A DNA stretch of 64,000 nt from Mytilus edulis (GCF_963676685.1 NC_092344.1:48692830-48756829); one strand, 5' to 3'; counted from the stretch's first letter, positions 46,306-57,470 are shown. The notes: a model not told the origin generated them from the letters alone. Program-made: numbers and translations.

Positions 46306-47461
46306 GTAAGAAAATATATGAGAATGATTGAAAAATATTATCTTACACATAAAATATTGTTATTTACTAACATAATCAGAATTTTGACGATTTTGATGCA
46401 GGTTGTGATTGCTAAAACAATCGCTTCCTAATAAATTAAGCTTTAAAATTCATTTCGGTAAGAGTACGTATCGTATATATAGACAGACAAATTTAGAATA
46501 TATTGTAATAATGAGTAATTAAAAATATTTATGTAATTTTTTTCGAGTCATATTATCTTCAGATAACCCAATTTCTTCTTAATTGAAGTCAATAAAAAAT
46601 ATGTAACTGTATATCAAACATCATAAGTAGTACTGATTTTATTCTTCTAACTATCACTCTTAAGTTTAAAACGATTCTCTGATACTAAGAATATAATTAA
46701 ACGATTTTTTTAATCAATATAATTATCTAAATCGGTATGTATTAAATAAAACTTCGTTATTCAAAAACATACCATCAAACGCTACTTCTATGATCAGTCT
46801 AGTCAGTTCTAAATGTGATATATTTTTCTTTAAATTTGGGCAAGGTTTTCCATGATTTTGGGAACAAAATTTGGGGTAAAAATAGGGGGGACACCGACTT
46901 CGTTTTGTCACTACAGCAATCTCAATTTCGTGTTTTATGAAATAATCTCGCCTTTCATTTCGGTAGACCTACGTCTCAGAATCTTCTACCTACTGAATAA
47001 AAGATAATTTCTTCTTGTCCTGAAAAAAGAATTAAACATTTGCCTCTGGCTGATAAACAAACTACAATTAATCATATGGAAATTAAGAGCATAGCATATA
47101 AAACATGATTGTTTCCTGTCTACCATACCGTTGTCTATTGTATAAATCAATTCTGTTTGATAAAATGATTTGTCTCTCTTTGATCAGTATATAGGAAAAC
47201 AAAAAAGTGGTGCAAAAATATTTCTGATTTTGGATTTTCTGGATTTACATTAATCAGGGATGTTAACTCAAAACTTAACATTGTGAGAGCGGTGATAAAT
47301 GAGAAAAATCGGGAACCTTTAAATATCAGTATTTTATTTTTGTAAACGAATGAATGTTTTGTTTGGTTTGCATTCGAATTGGTCCATGCATGGAGTCAAT
47401 AAACGTGATTTTTTCATTTGTAGTATCTTTAATAATATTGCGATCATGTTTTTTTATAAAG

Positions 47462-47716
47462 GATGTCGTTATGAACACAGTGATTGGAGTGAGTGCGATC
47501 AAGCAAAAAATACAGTAACCCGAAATTTTACTTTGAGTGAAGGCGAACAGGGTTGTGAACAATCACACACTATCACCATAACTTGTGACAAACAAAATAG
47601 AATATAGGCATGGAAAGCAAAGAAGAAGGACCGTAAACAGAAAAGAATAGACGAAAAATTGCAAATGAAGCAAGATAGAAAAGAGAAAAGAAAACTTGCA
47701 AAAGAACAAAGACTAA
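47462..47716 (+). pseudogene. Midkine-like copy 2, exon 3 with in-frame TAG
   Basis: 255 nt with the same splice sites as copy 1. A CAG (Gln) codon of copy 1 is TAG at 47,605-47,607, just after the fourth cysteine of module 2. Translation of the full transcript would stop after 170 residues, keeping modules 1 and 2 without the second basic tail, and the message might be subject to nonsense-mediated decay. As the exon is phase-symmetric, skipping it would restore a complete frame with three modules. Confidence 0.8.
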
Positions 47717-48051
47717 GTATGTATAAATTTTAAATTTAATTTACTACTGTTGTTTATTCGGTATTATCTATCTATGATGGTATACAACCAGCTTTTCATC
47801 ATACAAATAATTAAGGTTAAAATGTACTTGGAAATGTCATATTCGGTCAGGAGCGTACCAGATTAAATTCATTTGATAAGCGCATGGAAAGTACACCCTT
47901 GTTGTTAGGGGGTTGCCAGTTATACTTGTGTTTTTACATTTGTTGTTTGATTTTTTAACACAAATATATACTATGCTCAAACATTGATATTCAAACTTCT
48001 TTGTAAAATATGTTAATTCTTTGTATTTATTCTCATCACAATTTATTTCAG

Positions 48052-48318
48052 AATGCAAATACGACAAGGAAGACTGGAGTGAATGTGATAACACAACAAA
48101 CACAGTAACCCGAGTTATGACATTAAGGGATGGAGAAGAAGAAGAATGCGAACCAATAATAAATGTCATCATTTCATGTTCAAAGTTTGAGCGTATTCAA
48201 CAGTGGAAAGCAAGAAAAATGGAGCGCAAGAACGAAAAGAAGGAGAATAAAATGTTTATTAGAGAACAGAAAAATATGTGGAAAGAAAATAAAAAGATAG
48301 TGAAGGAACAGCGTAGAC
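48052..48318 (+). CDS. Midkine-like protein copy 2, exon 4 (module 3)
   Basis: 267 nt, splice sites intact, frame open, nearly identical to 17,141-17,407 (for example T to I before the last cysteine and L to S after it). It lies downstream of the exon 3 nonsense codon, so it is translated only if exon 3 is skipped. Confidence 0.7.
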
Positions 48319-48942
48319 GTAAGTAAATAAATGAAACGAACCAAACAATTAAACAACAACATAACAAAATTATAATTACAAAAAGGTGAAACTTTCAGTA
48401 ACAATTAAGATCTCGTAAACAAAACATTAGCGGATTCCTGGATTACAAAATACACATGCTAATGATTGAAAGGTTAATTTTATAGACTGTACAATGAAAT
48501 CAATGCAATTTAGCGAACAAGATAGTCTACAGATCAAAAACAGTCTTTTACAGGGGAAAGATGTCTATACAATATGTCAAGCTCTTAATCACCTCCTTGT
48601 TTACAAAATGATGTTTTAGTCATGTCTGGTTATTCGTTCAAGTAAATAGATTGCTTTTTAATTTAAAAAAAAAGTATTTTGAATTTAACCTTGCTAGCTT
48701 AAAGGGTATCCCATTTAATTGATTAACCGCGTTGTTATTATTCACGAACAAAAACTTCTCATACCAAATTTAAAAGATTTCAGAATGATTCTTAATCAAC
48801 AACACTTTCTCCTATTTTTTGGTTTCCGTTGCATACACGGATCGACTCTACATATTTAAAGACAGGGCTTAAAGAACTGCCTGTATATATTTTTATATTA
48901 TATTTTATGAATATAGGTTTATATTGACATGTTTATTTTCAG

Positions 48943-49172
48943 TCGGATGCAATTTTGATGTAACCTTTAGTGAATGTGATCCTACAACCAACATGGTTAC
49001 AAAATCGTACATACCAACAACAGATGATGATGATTCATGTGAAAACAGGTCATTTGAATATTCATGTGATTTGCATGAAAGATTAATGGAAAAGAAGAGA
49101 AAACGTCAAGACAAAAGAGTCAACAGAGAAATAAATAGGAAGGAATTTAGACAGCAGAGGCTTCTGATCTAA
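48943..49172 (+). CDS. Midkine-like protein copy 2, exon 5 (module 4 and stop)
   Basis: 230 nt, TAA at 49,170-49,172, with an open frame and intact acceptor. The sequence starts GCNFDVTFSECD (Ser to Asn relative to copy 1). Intact although it lies after a nonsense codon, so either the stop is recent or the exon is still used. Confidence 0.7.
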
Positions 49173-49408
49173 ACCAAAGAGTTTAGAATAATGATCAAGA
49201 AGAAATCCACTTTTCATTATGTACAATGTATTAAGACTGAGAAAAAAGTTAGTTCAACCCTGCGTCAAATTGTTTTCTATACATATGAAAGTGACAGAGA
49301 ACATGTGACTAGGTGGTTTACTAATATCAATTGCGAAAATAGGCTGATATTGAAATCTAGATAATTTGCAATCTAAATATAATACATTTTTTAAACTAAA
49401 CTTCTTTT

Positions 49409-49414
49409 AATAAA
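49409..49414 (+). terminator. Candidate polyadenylation signal, midkine-like copy 2
   Basis: AATAAA in the same sequence setting as 18,633-18,638. The 3' region before it is about 120 bp shorter in this unit. Confidence 0.4.
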
Positions 49415-49766
49415 TATTGTACAAGTCTTCTTTGACTGTTATTTTTCTATCGCAGTCTTTGGAATCATACGCAATACTTGTGTTGCTGAAGTCTTGTATT
49501 AGAAGTTGATGATGTGATTTCCGGATCTTGTTTTATGGTAGGCTTTTTTTTTGTTAAATCGACCTTAAACTCGCACACAATTCGAAATATGATACTTTAA
49601 AAGACGATACAATTTTAATGCATCAACAATTGCATGATAATATTGAAAACACCAAGTGTCCACCAGATCTCCTAGATAATATACTTATATAACAGCTGCT
49701 ACAATATTTCATATTCTTTTCACAGATTTTATTGTAAAAGATACTAATAGATATTTTCTACTTTTG

Positions 49767-51394
49767 CGAATCCACATTCAGTGTATAGTCATTATCAGAA
49801 AGTTGTAACTTAACAGACCAGTTTATCAGACTAGTATCTAAAAAAATAAATTTGTGGTTGTTGATTGACAGAGGCCGATCATTGTGATATTTTATGCATT
49901 CCAAATTTTCTACTATTAAGGTCGCTTTGTGTTTAATAAAGGTTTCAGTTAACAATGTTATGTTTAAATGCGTACATGTATACAGTAAAAGCGCACAGGA
50001 AAAGAACAAATGTAATCAGTCAACCTAATTTGACCGAGAGTAATAAACATTGATAATCATTGCCATATATTAAGAAAACAACAGTATAATGTAAAATCAT
50101 TAATGTTATAACATACAATAACAACCACTAGACACAGAAAAATGCAAAGGGAAACGTATAGCAAAAACAACCGAACTTGAAGGCAAATTTTAAAGGGGAA
50201 AGTCTATAAAAACTGTCAAAATCAAACGCTACATGTATCAATAAAAAAATCGAGTGAAAAACAACTTGAAATGCATATTGTTTGCTATTATTTATCCATA
50301 AATCATGGAGGTTTTGTACATTGAACAAAAGGTGACATCTCAACGCAAGTAAAACACGGTCCAATGCAATTATATCTATTATATATAATTTTCTAATGTT
50401 TCGGATTTTTAATTTTTTTTGTATGCATTAAAAATCCATTGAATTGCATATGAATATCGAAAAATCCTTTATGATGAAATACAATCAATTAAAACGGTAT
50501 TTAAAGAATGCTTTTACAAGTAAAGATCTTTTGCAAACATTTTAATTGATTGTATTACTGAAAATGTATCAATGTCTCAAATACCATCCCCCTTTTTCCA
50601 GTTCTTAGATACTTCCAGTTTTCTTTAATTCATCATTGTTATATTGTATATCGAATCAAATCAAATTGTACCTCTTGACTCCAAACGGATGATAAGAGTT
50701 ATTTTCAATCGGCAAGAGGTCAACACCTCTATATATATTTCCGAATTGATCATTTGAAAATAATATTTCTTAAACATTAGTAAAAGAATAGAAATATGCT
50801 GATGAGATTGTCAAATAGTGTGCGAAGATACCTTAGGTGCAAATGAAAAAACAAAGATTATTAAAAAGCATAGTTAAAAGGAATAACCAAACAACAGTTA
50901 ACAGAAATGTGCTTTCTTCAATAAAGATTAAGCAACGAGAATCCCATCTAAACTCGGGGAAATTTGGTTGCACCAGGACGACACCTTTCATGAAGCTTAT
51001 GACAAGAGAAACTATGTTGATCAACCGGATTCTTTGGGGTTATATATAAAACAAGAAAATATGTATCTAAGGGAGCTACAATTTGATTTTTATGGTGGGG
51101 GGGGGGGGGGGGGGGGGGGGCTAGGATGAAATTTGAAAAAAAGGCAGGACAGGATTTTGAGTTAAAAAAAAGGCAGGATGAGTAACTTGGCAAAAAAAAA
51201 GAAGGCAGGATGACAATTGTTGTAAAAGAGTCAGGATAAGCTAAGAAAAAAAAAAGGCAGGACCGAATAGACTGAAAAATAAAAAGGCAGGACAGAGATT
51301 ACAAATAAAAAAAAGGCAGGACAGAGATTACAAATAAAAAAAAGACACAATTTTTCATCCTAACCCCCCCATAAAAAATCAAATGGTAGCTCCA
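49767..51394. other. Rearranged tract between midkine-like gene and LRR relic, unit 2
   Basis: Unit 1 has about 290 bp here (19,064-19,350) and unit 2 about 1.6 kb. Bases 49,775-49,850 are the reverse complement of 19,275-19,345, so one unit has an inversion at this point. The right part (51,071-51,394) is a separate repeat element. No gene recognised. Confidence 0.6.
51071..51394. mobile_element. G-run element with inverted ends
   Basis: Begins GGGAGCTACAATTTGATTTT and ends in the reverse complement of that sequence (GGTAGCTCC). It has a run of 24 G at 51,097-51,120 and repeated AAAAAAGGCAGGA units inside. Unit 1 keeps only the right end, AAATGGTAGCTCC, at about 19,348, which suggests that it lost the rest. 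Confidence 0.7.
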
Positions 51395-51747
51395 TTAAGG
51401 GCTGCGTCAGGTTTAGATAAAAAAAATTATATTGGTATCACTGTATATATTTGTTTTTATACAGATATTTTTCACGTATTCTTCAGTGATTGCTCAGGGG
51501 TTTTTTGGGTTTTTTTTTTTTAATTGAGGCACAAATCATAAAATTTTCAATAAATACTGCGTTTTTATCGTCATTTTTAAGTTAGACAGGAATCTTTTGA
51601 CCTTTGATAGTTTATATATCGTATCATCAAGCAATTAAATATCTAATTAAGTGCTGGATTTAACCTTGGTACTATTAAGTAGACTTTTTTGGAAAACATG
51701 TTGGCTTTTACTTTTTTAAAACAACATCTTTATTTGCATATGTTTCT

Positions 51748-52663
51748 TGTCTTCAAGACAACAAAGGAGATTGCTCTTCACGAGGGATTAAAATTGTTTC
51801 ACATGCTTTACCTCGAAATCTTACGTCACTGAACTTAAAACGAAATTCAAAAGGTACAATATCACATGGCGATTTCCAATTTTATGGAAGATTGAGAATA
51901 TCAATTTACGACAAGAACAATATTTCCTTACTGCAATCAAATGCTTTTAAAGGACTTAAACATTTAAAGCATCTGTCCATGTCTGACAATATGCTCGATC
52001 TTAATACATCATGTGTCTCGGAATTATTCGGACCTCTGAAATCTCTAGATAGGTTTTGCATTTCAAGAAATATGCCAGTAGGAACCGATTTACCAGTTTA
52101 TTATCTATTTTTCGGATATTTTCTTAAACTTATACATCTAGAAATGGATCTTGCTCGAAAGCCAGTGTGGAATAAATGTGGATTGTCAAAACAGTTACGA
52201 ACTTTATGTTTTAACTCCTGCTTTTTAGATAAAATAACAATTAGACCTTCGTTTTTATGCTACCATCAATAGAAAATATCTATTTTGTCGGTTGTGAGGT
52301 TCGTGAGTTGCCTGAAACTAAACTTTCTGAAACCTTTCATTTGTTGAAGATTCTTCGCTTATTCCAAGTTTACATGGGCATTGAGCCAGCACTGAAGATA
52401 GTATATCCTTTTAAAAAATGTAATAGTTAAACTTTACAGAAATTAATTCTGGCTATTGTGATGGACTTATTAGAGCTCCTTTTGCAGTTATAATAAATGC
52501 TGATAGGGAAAAATACTTGAGAAAAGTATGTTTAAGAAAAGTAATTTTGATAAGAAATGATTTTGTAGATTTCAAGCCAAATTCTTTACTGTCTGAATGT
52601 TTTGTTACAATATTTTTTTCTGGAGACCGATTTTCAATGACAAATGGATTTAAAACAGTTTAA
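51748..52663 (+). pseudogene. Toll-like-receptor-type LRR ectodomain relic, unit 2
   Basis: Counterpart of 19,711-20,625 with the same LRR cap, LRR repeats and the same stop (frame ends CYHQ at 52,272). The shared stop shows that the gene was already broken before the duplication. One extra A near 52,317 gives this copy a longer second segment (RELPETKLSETFHLLKILRL). Confidence 0.7.
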
Positions 52664-52802
52664 CTGTCAAAGCTCATACTGTAGTTATCAAGTCTTGTAA
52701 TTTTCAATTATTCCGGAATTCTTAGTATTTCAACTGACGAAATCAATTCAGGTTTAACGGCCAATACAGAATTTTCACGGAACTAGTACGCCTTTTTATT
52801 TA

Positions 52803-52935
52803 GGGGTCAGCTGATATACACGTCCGCGTGCGTGGTTTTTTCGCTGCGTTAAAGACCCATTTGTGGCATTCAGCTGCTCATTTGTCTGGTTTATTTCTCT
52901 TTGACGTATTCCCTATTTTCATTCTCAATTTTACT
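52803..52935 (+). repeat. Shared 3'-tail repeat (family D), unit 2
   Basis: Same insertion as 20,765-20,896. Confidence 0.65.
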
Positions 52936-53132
52936 ATAATCTTTACATCAAGACCATCATGTATTTTTTGTGAAGCTGATATGGAATATTAATGAACAAG
53001 GTCTTGGTATTTTCCGATGATTTTTTTAGGAAAAGGACGATGCTCTCTTTGACATAACCCTGGTTAATTACTTTTATGCTCAGACAATGGTAAAGTGTCA
53101 TATAATATGAGTAGCAGCTGCAAGGTAAATTA

Positions 53133-54596
53133 GAGTGGAAAAGGGAGAGACATTTATCAGTGACTATTTTTACAGACGCATCCACCTTTAAATGGGGTGG
53201 TGGCTTCGAAATTAATGACATCAAACATACTGTAGGTGATTCGTGGGTGGCAGAAATGCTTTCTCTGCCAATTATGATTCTAGAAGCGTATGCGTTATTA
53301 AATGTTTTAAAGTCATTCAGAGACAAAATACAGGGGTTTCGAATAGATGCAAATGTCGACAACAAAGCTTTGATTTATGCGTGGGACAACGAGGGGTCAA
53401 GGTCATCTCAGTTGAATTCCGTAATAAAAGATATTTTCAAATTTACTATTGATTCGGACATTATTTTGAACCTGTACTATATACCGTCAAAACAAAACCT
53501 CGCTGACGCGCCTTCACGTACTTTAACAAAGTGTGACGCAACAATTACGAAAGTTATATGGCAGACTATTCAAGAGCATTTCGGAGGAAATTCTGGACAT
53601 ACTTTAGATCTCATGGCTCTGGACTCAAATAGCATGAAAGACAAAAAAGGAAATATTCTAAAACATTTTACACCTTTTCAATCTCCTCTGTCCTCGGGTA
53701 TAAACGTTTTCACTCAAGAGATTAACAAACAGGAAAACTGTTACGTATTTCCACCTTTCAATCTTGTTCTACCAGTTATGACTTTTTTGAAAGAAAACAG
53801 TTGTAGTTACACGATTGTGATAAGAGCGGAGAACACTACGCCTTTATGGCTGCCTAATTTTGTCAATTTCATAAGTGACGCATTTGTTCTAGGCATCAAA
53901 GGTCAAAAAGATGTTTTAAAGTACCCGACGAAAAAGGGCTATGTGTCTGATAGATATGGTTTACCATGGAATTTATGGGCGGTAAGGGTGCAGAATTTTA
54001 TTTCCGGTTCATCTTATGGAAAAATGCTTTTTCTAAATAACCCTACGATTGCTTCCAATTTTCATTTTTTGTGTGTCGGTGATTCAATGATCAGATTTTT
54101 TTTATCAGATAAGAAATTTAGGAACCCTATGGTACATGTTTACTCAGAAGGTGGAGGCCTTATTCGTAATGTACAGTACAATATTCAAAAGATGGTGGAT
54201 AGGTATCCACCACAAACCATTTTTGTGCATGCTGGTGTGAATAATTTGAGTAAATGTTATTTGTATTTGAATGAATTTCACCAATTATCTGTAGCACATC
54301 ATGAGCTTGAATCTTTAACATTGTTGTTAGAAAACATTTGTAAGCAATTTACGCATGTAAAAGTAATAATGTCATCAATAATTATCACTAAGGACGATTA
54401 CATTAATATAAGATCGGAGAGTTTAAATGCAACAATGAAACAATCATGCATAGAACATAAGTGGTTATTCATGGACAATGTAAATATTAACAGTTCACAT
54501 TTGAGGGATAATGTGCATTTGAATGAGGATGGCCAGCGTATATTGACAAACAATGTATATAGTATGTTAAAATGTGTATCCCATGTAGGAATTTAG
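53133..54596 (+). CDS. RNase H-SGNH hydrolase polyprotein fragment of the Ngaro-type element
   Basis: Open from the left junction to the stop at 54,594-54,596. Numbering from the valine codon at 53,160: T-D-A-S at residues 5-8 starts the RNase H fold, with a later Asp in NVDNKAL and the closing NLADAPSR motif. Residues about 300-460 form an SGNH (GDSL-type) hydrolase: GDS with Ser309, GVNN with Asn361, and D-N-V-H with Asp450 and His453 as the triad partners. RNase H normally removes RNA from the RNA/DNA hybrid in reverse transcription. SGNH domains occur in several retroelement groups with unknown function. No RT precedes it, so it is a fragment without its own start. Confidence 0.85.
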   Translation, partial: EWKRERHLSVTIFTDASTFKWGGGFEINDIKHTVGDSWVAEMLSLPIMILEAYALLNVLKSFRDKIQGFRIDANVDNKALIYAWDNEGSRSSQLNSVIKDIFKFTIDSDIILNLYYIPSKQNLADAPSRTLTKCDATITKVIWQTIQEHFGGNSGHTLDLMALDSNSMKDKKGNILKHFTPFQSPLSSGINVFTQEINKQENCYVFPPFNLVLPVMTFLKENSCSYTIVIRAENTTPLWLPNFVNFISDAFVLGIKGQKDVLKYPTKKGYVSDRYGLPWNLWAVRVQNFISGSSYGKMLFLNNPTIASNFHFLCVGDSMIRFFLSDKKFRNPMVHVYSEGGGLIRNVQYNIQKMVDRYPPQTIFVHAGVNNLSKCYLYLNEFHQLSVAHHELESLTLLLENICKQFTHVKVIMSSIIITKDDYINIRSESLNATMKQSCIEHKWLFMDNVNINSSHLRDNVHLNEDGQRILTNNVYSMLKCVSHVGI

Positions 54597-54750
54597 GGGC
54601 AGTATCATGACTAGCGTTTGTTTATGTTTCTCTGTAAAAGTGTAAATATGAGTGTTTAGTTAACATTTTTGTTAATTTGTATAGTTGTAAAAAACATTTT
54701 CTTTTATTTTGTTGTAGGTTTTTAATATTGCTAATATTTTACGTCCATAC

Positions 54751-56061
54751 ATGTTATGCAAAGGATGTGCAACAGCAAATGATGTAGACTATATTTTTTG
54801 TAAAATATGTGGTTCTCCGAGAAATAAGTCATTAGAATGTTTAGACGAATGTTCCAATGAAAGGGATCAACTATTGCATAAAATTGAAAAACGAATTGAC
54901 ACACTTGACAATTTATTAAAATCGGGGAGTTATTCAAAACAGAAATGCAGTTTAAAAACCGAATTAGAGAAATTTTTTGTTACTTTGGAACCTCTGAAAA
55001 ATCTTTCTAATGCCGGTCCTGAAGACATCAGGAAATTTTTAGTATTCAAAGAAAAAAATGGCAGAACACAACTGCACGAAGATAATTGTGTATATCGTAC
55101 AGAACATGGTCTTAAAAATTGCAGTTGTCCAAAATCTCTCACAGTAAAATCGGTAGACAGTTTGTTAGGTAAAATAAGAGCAATTTTTCGAGATATTGGA
55201 AGAGCTGGCGAATGGAATCCAATGCTTTACAGTGGCAACCCGGCTTCATCTCACATCTTGAAGCAGCATATTCAAGCAGTGTCTTTGGAGCAATCTAATT
55301 CTAATATAACAAGAAAACAAGCGACTCCTTTAATGTTCGACAAGTTAGGAAAACTATGTAGATATTTATCCTATAAAGTGTCTGTGGAAAAAGACCCTAT
55401 ATCACAGTTTTTATTTGCGCGTGACTTGTCTTATTTTTCTATGTTATGTCATTCAGGCAACAGGGGCGGAGATCTTGGTTTACTTAAGGCTGAAAATTTG
55501 TTTGACATACCTGATTCAAAAGGTATTTATGTATCACAACAGGCAGGAAAAACGGCCTCAATCGACAATCCAAAAAATTATATTATCTTGCCGTCGCTAG
55601 ATGAAGACATTTGTCCAATTAAACTCGTAAAGGATTACAAACGTATAGCAAGTAAAATAGATATTGATTTAAACAAGGGTTTCATTTATCGTGTTAGAGA
55701 CAACAAGTCAAAACAAATTAACAATCGAGCAGTATCATCATCATGTATGACAGACCGGTTAAAGACGCATTTAATGAATATTAATTTATATCAAGGAGAA
55801 ACGTCCCACAGCATCAGACGCGGTTGCGCAATTACCTTAAGAATGTTAGGAGTCGATGATCAAGCGATCAATCAACATGTGGGCTGGAGTTCCAAGGGAA
55901 TGATTGACCATTATGCACATGTTGGAAAATTAATGAGCCCCGAAGGTCCAGCAAGCACATTGTCCTCCGCTGCAAAACATTTGGGACAGGGGTCGTCTTT
56001 GTTCGATAAAGTTTCACAAAACTATGTCAGTATAAGTAATTTGAAACAGTTTAAATTTTGA
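54751..56061 (+). CDS. Tyrosine recombinase of the Ngaro-type element
   Basis: 436 aa, intact. Residues 3-20 form a CxxC-x10-CxxC zinc ribbon. The catalytic part has Arg238 (HSGNRGGDLG), His353-x-x-Arg356 (TSHSIRRG), Trp379 in HVGW, and nucleophile Tyr388 in DHYAH, the full R-HxxR-H/W-Y set. It should integrate the circular DNA form by strand exchange. A second C-H-C-C cluster near residues 115-130 (HEDNCVYR and KNCSCPK) may bind metal. Start: first ATG of the frame, immediately before the zinc ribbon. The frame is uninterrupted, so the enzyme may still be functional. Confidence 0.9.
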   Translation: MLCKGCATANDVDYIFCKICGSPRNKSLECLDECSNERDQLLHKIEKRIDTLDNLLKSGSYSKQKCSLKTELEKFFVTLEPLKNLSNAGPEDIRKFLVFKEKNGRTQLHEDNCVYRTEHGLKNCSCPKSLTVKSVDSLLGKIRAIFRDIGRAGEWNPMLYSGNPASSHILKQHIQAVSLEQSNSNITRKQATPLMFDKLGKLCRYLSYKVSVEKDPISQFLFARDLSYFSMLCHSGNRGGDLGLLKAENLFDIPDSKGIYVSQQAGKTASIDNPKNYIILPSLDEDICPIKLVKDYKRIASKIDIDLNKGFIYRVRDNKSKQINNRAVSSSCMTDRLKTHLMNINLYQGETSHSIRRGCAITLRMLGVDDQAINQHVGWSSKGMIDHYAHVGKLMSPEGPASTLSSAAKHLGQGSSLFDKVSQNYVSISNLKQFKF

Positions 56062-56294
56062 ATTTGTTTCATAGAATTTTGTTATGAAAGCGTAAATTTT
56101 TAAAAGCACTTTTTTCAGACGTCAGGATTAATTTTCAAGGAAGGGGAAAATCTAGACAATTAATTAAGTGACATTTTATTGTTTACTGTTTTATGTATTT
56201 TTTATATTATAAGTATTGGATAATAAATACTGTATTAAATGAGTTTAGTTTGTTTCGGTATGTTTATTATGTTACATAAAGCTGCACGGTTTTT

Positions 56295-56355
56295 GGTTTG
56301 TTGTTTTCCATATCTAACATATGAGAGGTACCGGGGTGAACTTGTAATATTCCAC
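56295..56355 (+). repeat. Ngaro-type split repeat B1
   Basis: 61 bp starting GGTTTGTTGTTTTCCATATC and ending GTAATATTCCAC; matches B2 at 57,410-57,470 with one substitution. Confidence 0.85.
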
Positions 56356-56371
56356 TATTACAAGTTCACCC
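56334..56371. repeat. lox-like site: 16-bp perfect inverted arms, 6-bp spacer
   Basis: GGGTGAACTTGTAATA (56,334-56,349), spacer TTCCAC, then TATTACAAGTTCACCC (56,356-56,371). Tyrosine recombinases typically act on two inverted arms around a 6-8-bp crossover spacer. The element's right end stops exactly after the same arm plus TTCCAC (57,455-57,470). Confidence 0.8.
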
Positions 56372-56598
56372 TTGGGTGCCTCGAATATAAGATAACGCGG
56401 TCATCTTGTGGTCTGGTCAGTTGATTGGAGTTTGCGGTGAAGGTCATAAGCAATATGAAATATGACAAAGGCATGCCCTGTGTGTTAATTGTCATCAAGT
56501 GTGGTGAAGGTTGTTAGTAATACAACAAAGCCAGGTTTGAGGGTTTTAATGGTTGATTGCCATCGTATTAGCAGCTATAGCAGTCAGAAATGAAACGG

Positions 56599-56601
<3 letters not shown>

Positions 56602-56645
<44 letters not shown>
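56602..56645. repeat. Poly-A run (44 A) in the element's A2 region
   Basis: A homopolymer followed at 56,808-56,860 by an (AAAAAC)n-like tract. Its length may be inexact in any assembly. Confidence 0.9.
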
Positions 56646-56646
<1 letters not shown>

Positions 56647-57409
56647 ACAACTGCAAACAAACAAACAATTACACTCAAGTTACAGGATGCAAAAACTTAT
56701 ACATATATCTGAGAAATCATAACGATACGTAATATGAAAAGAATATCCAAGCTTAAGGGAGGAGTAACCAGTTATTTGTGCCGTTTGTTACACAATTTTC
56801 AGAAAACAAAAAACAAAAACAAAAACAAAAACAAAAAAAACAAAAAAAAACAAAAAAACACCAATATGTATGTTGGGTCAAGCTTGAGAACTGTGTTGTC
56901 AATAAGGTTTTATCCAATGAGTCGGTTTTTTCGTGTTTTGTAGAATCATTAGGTGTTGGGATCTATATGCACTAATTCTAGGATATATGGAATAATCAAC
57001 AGCAGTGTTGCTCCAAGTACTGATTAAACCTTATGGTAAATGTAAATGTCTTATCTGATTATTCATGGCGATAAAAGCTTATTCATCTTCATAGCTAATA
57101 GCTGCGGGTATTAATGGTAGATTTAGATAAAAAATACATGTCATGTTGTCGTTGTTATATAACATATATAGCAATTTACAAGTAATGCTATAGTTGCTAT
57201 ATCCGACCAAAACAATACCAAAAATTGTTTTTCATATTGACACATATTCATTTCATTCTCAAAAATACAAACAAAGGGATGACAGGAAAATCTAACATAT
57301 CGCTAAAGATAATTTGATATGACAAACGATGTCGGGGAAGTCAGTTCGCATTATATTGATATCAGGCCACAAACCCAGCCTGTTGTACCTCTCACCTTAC
57401 CGTTTTTAC

Positions 57410-57470
57410 GGTTTGTTGTTCTCCATATCTAACATATGAGAGGTACCGGGGTGAACTTGTAATATTCCAC
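57410..57470 (+). repeat. Ngaro-type split repeat B2 (right end of element)
   Basis: Second copy of B1; host sequence AATTATAAGATCAC resumes at 57,471 exactly as in unit 1 at 21,090. Confidence 0.85.

Larger units (their letters stand above)
53133..57470 (+). mobile_element. Ngaro/DIRS-type tyrosine-recombinase retroelement, 5'-truncated, private to unit 2
   Basis: About 4.34 kb inserted in a sequence that is continuous in unit 1 (21,085-21,105). It carries RNase H plus SGNH hydrolase, then a tyrosine recombinase, then split repeats B1, A2 and B2. Reverse transcriptase, gag and the left repeat (A1) are missing: the left junction falls inside RNase H coding sequence. AATTA borders both ends (53,128-53,132; 57,471-57,475). 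Confidence 0.85.

Noticed and set aside
53160-53452. Start of the RNase H frame as a true gene start
   Set aside because: The frame is open back to the host junction at 53,133 and begins within the RNase H fold, so this is a truncation point, not an initiation site.
56602-56645. Poly-A run taken as the tail of a retroposed transcript
   Set aside because: It lies inside the A2 region of the Ngaro-type element, with no terminal duplication around it and no LINE/SINE sequence before it.
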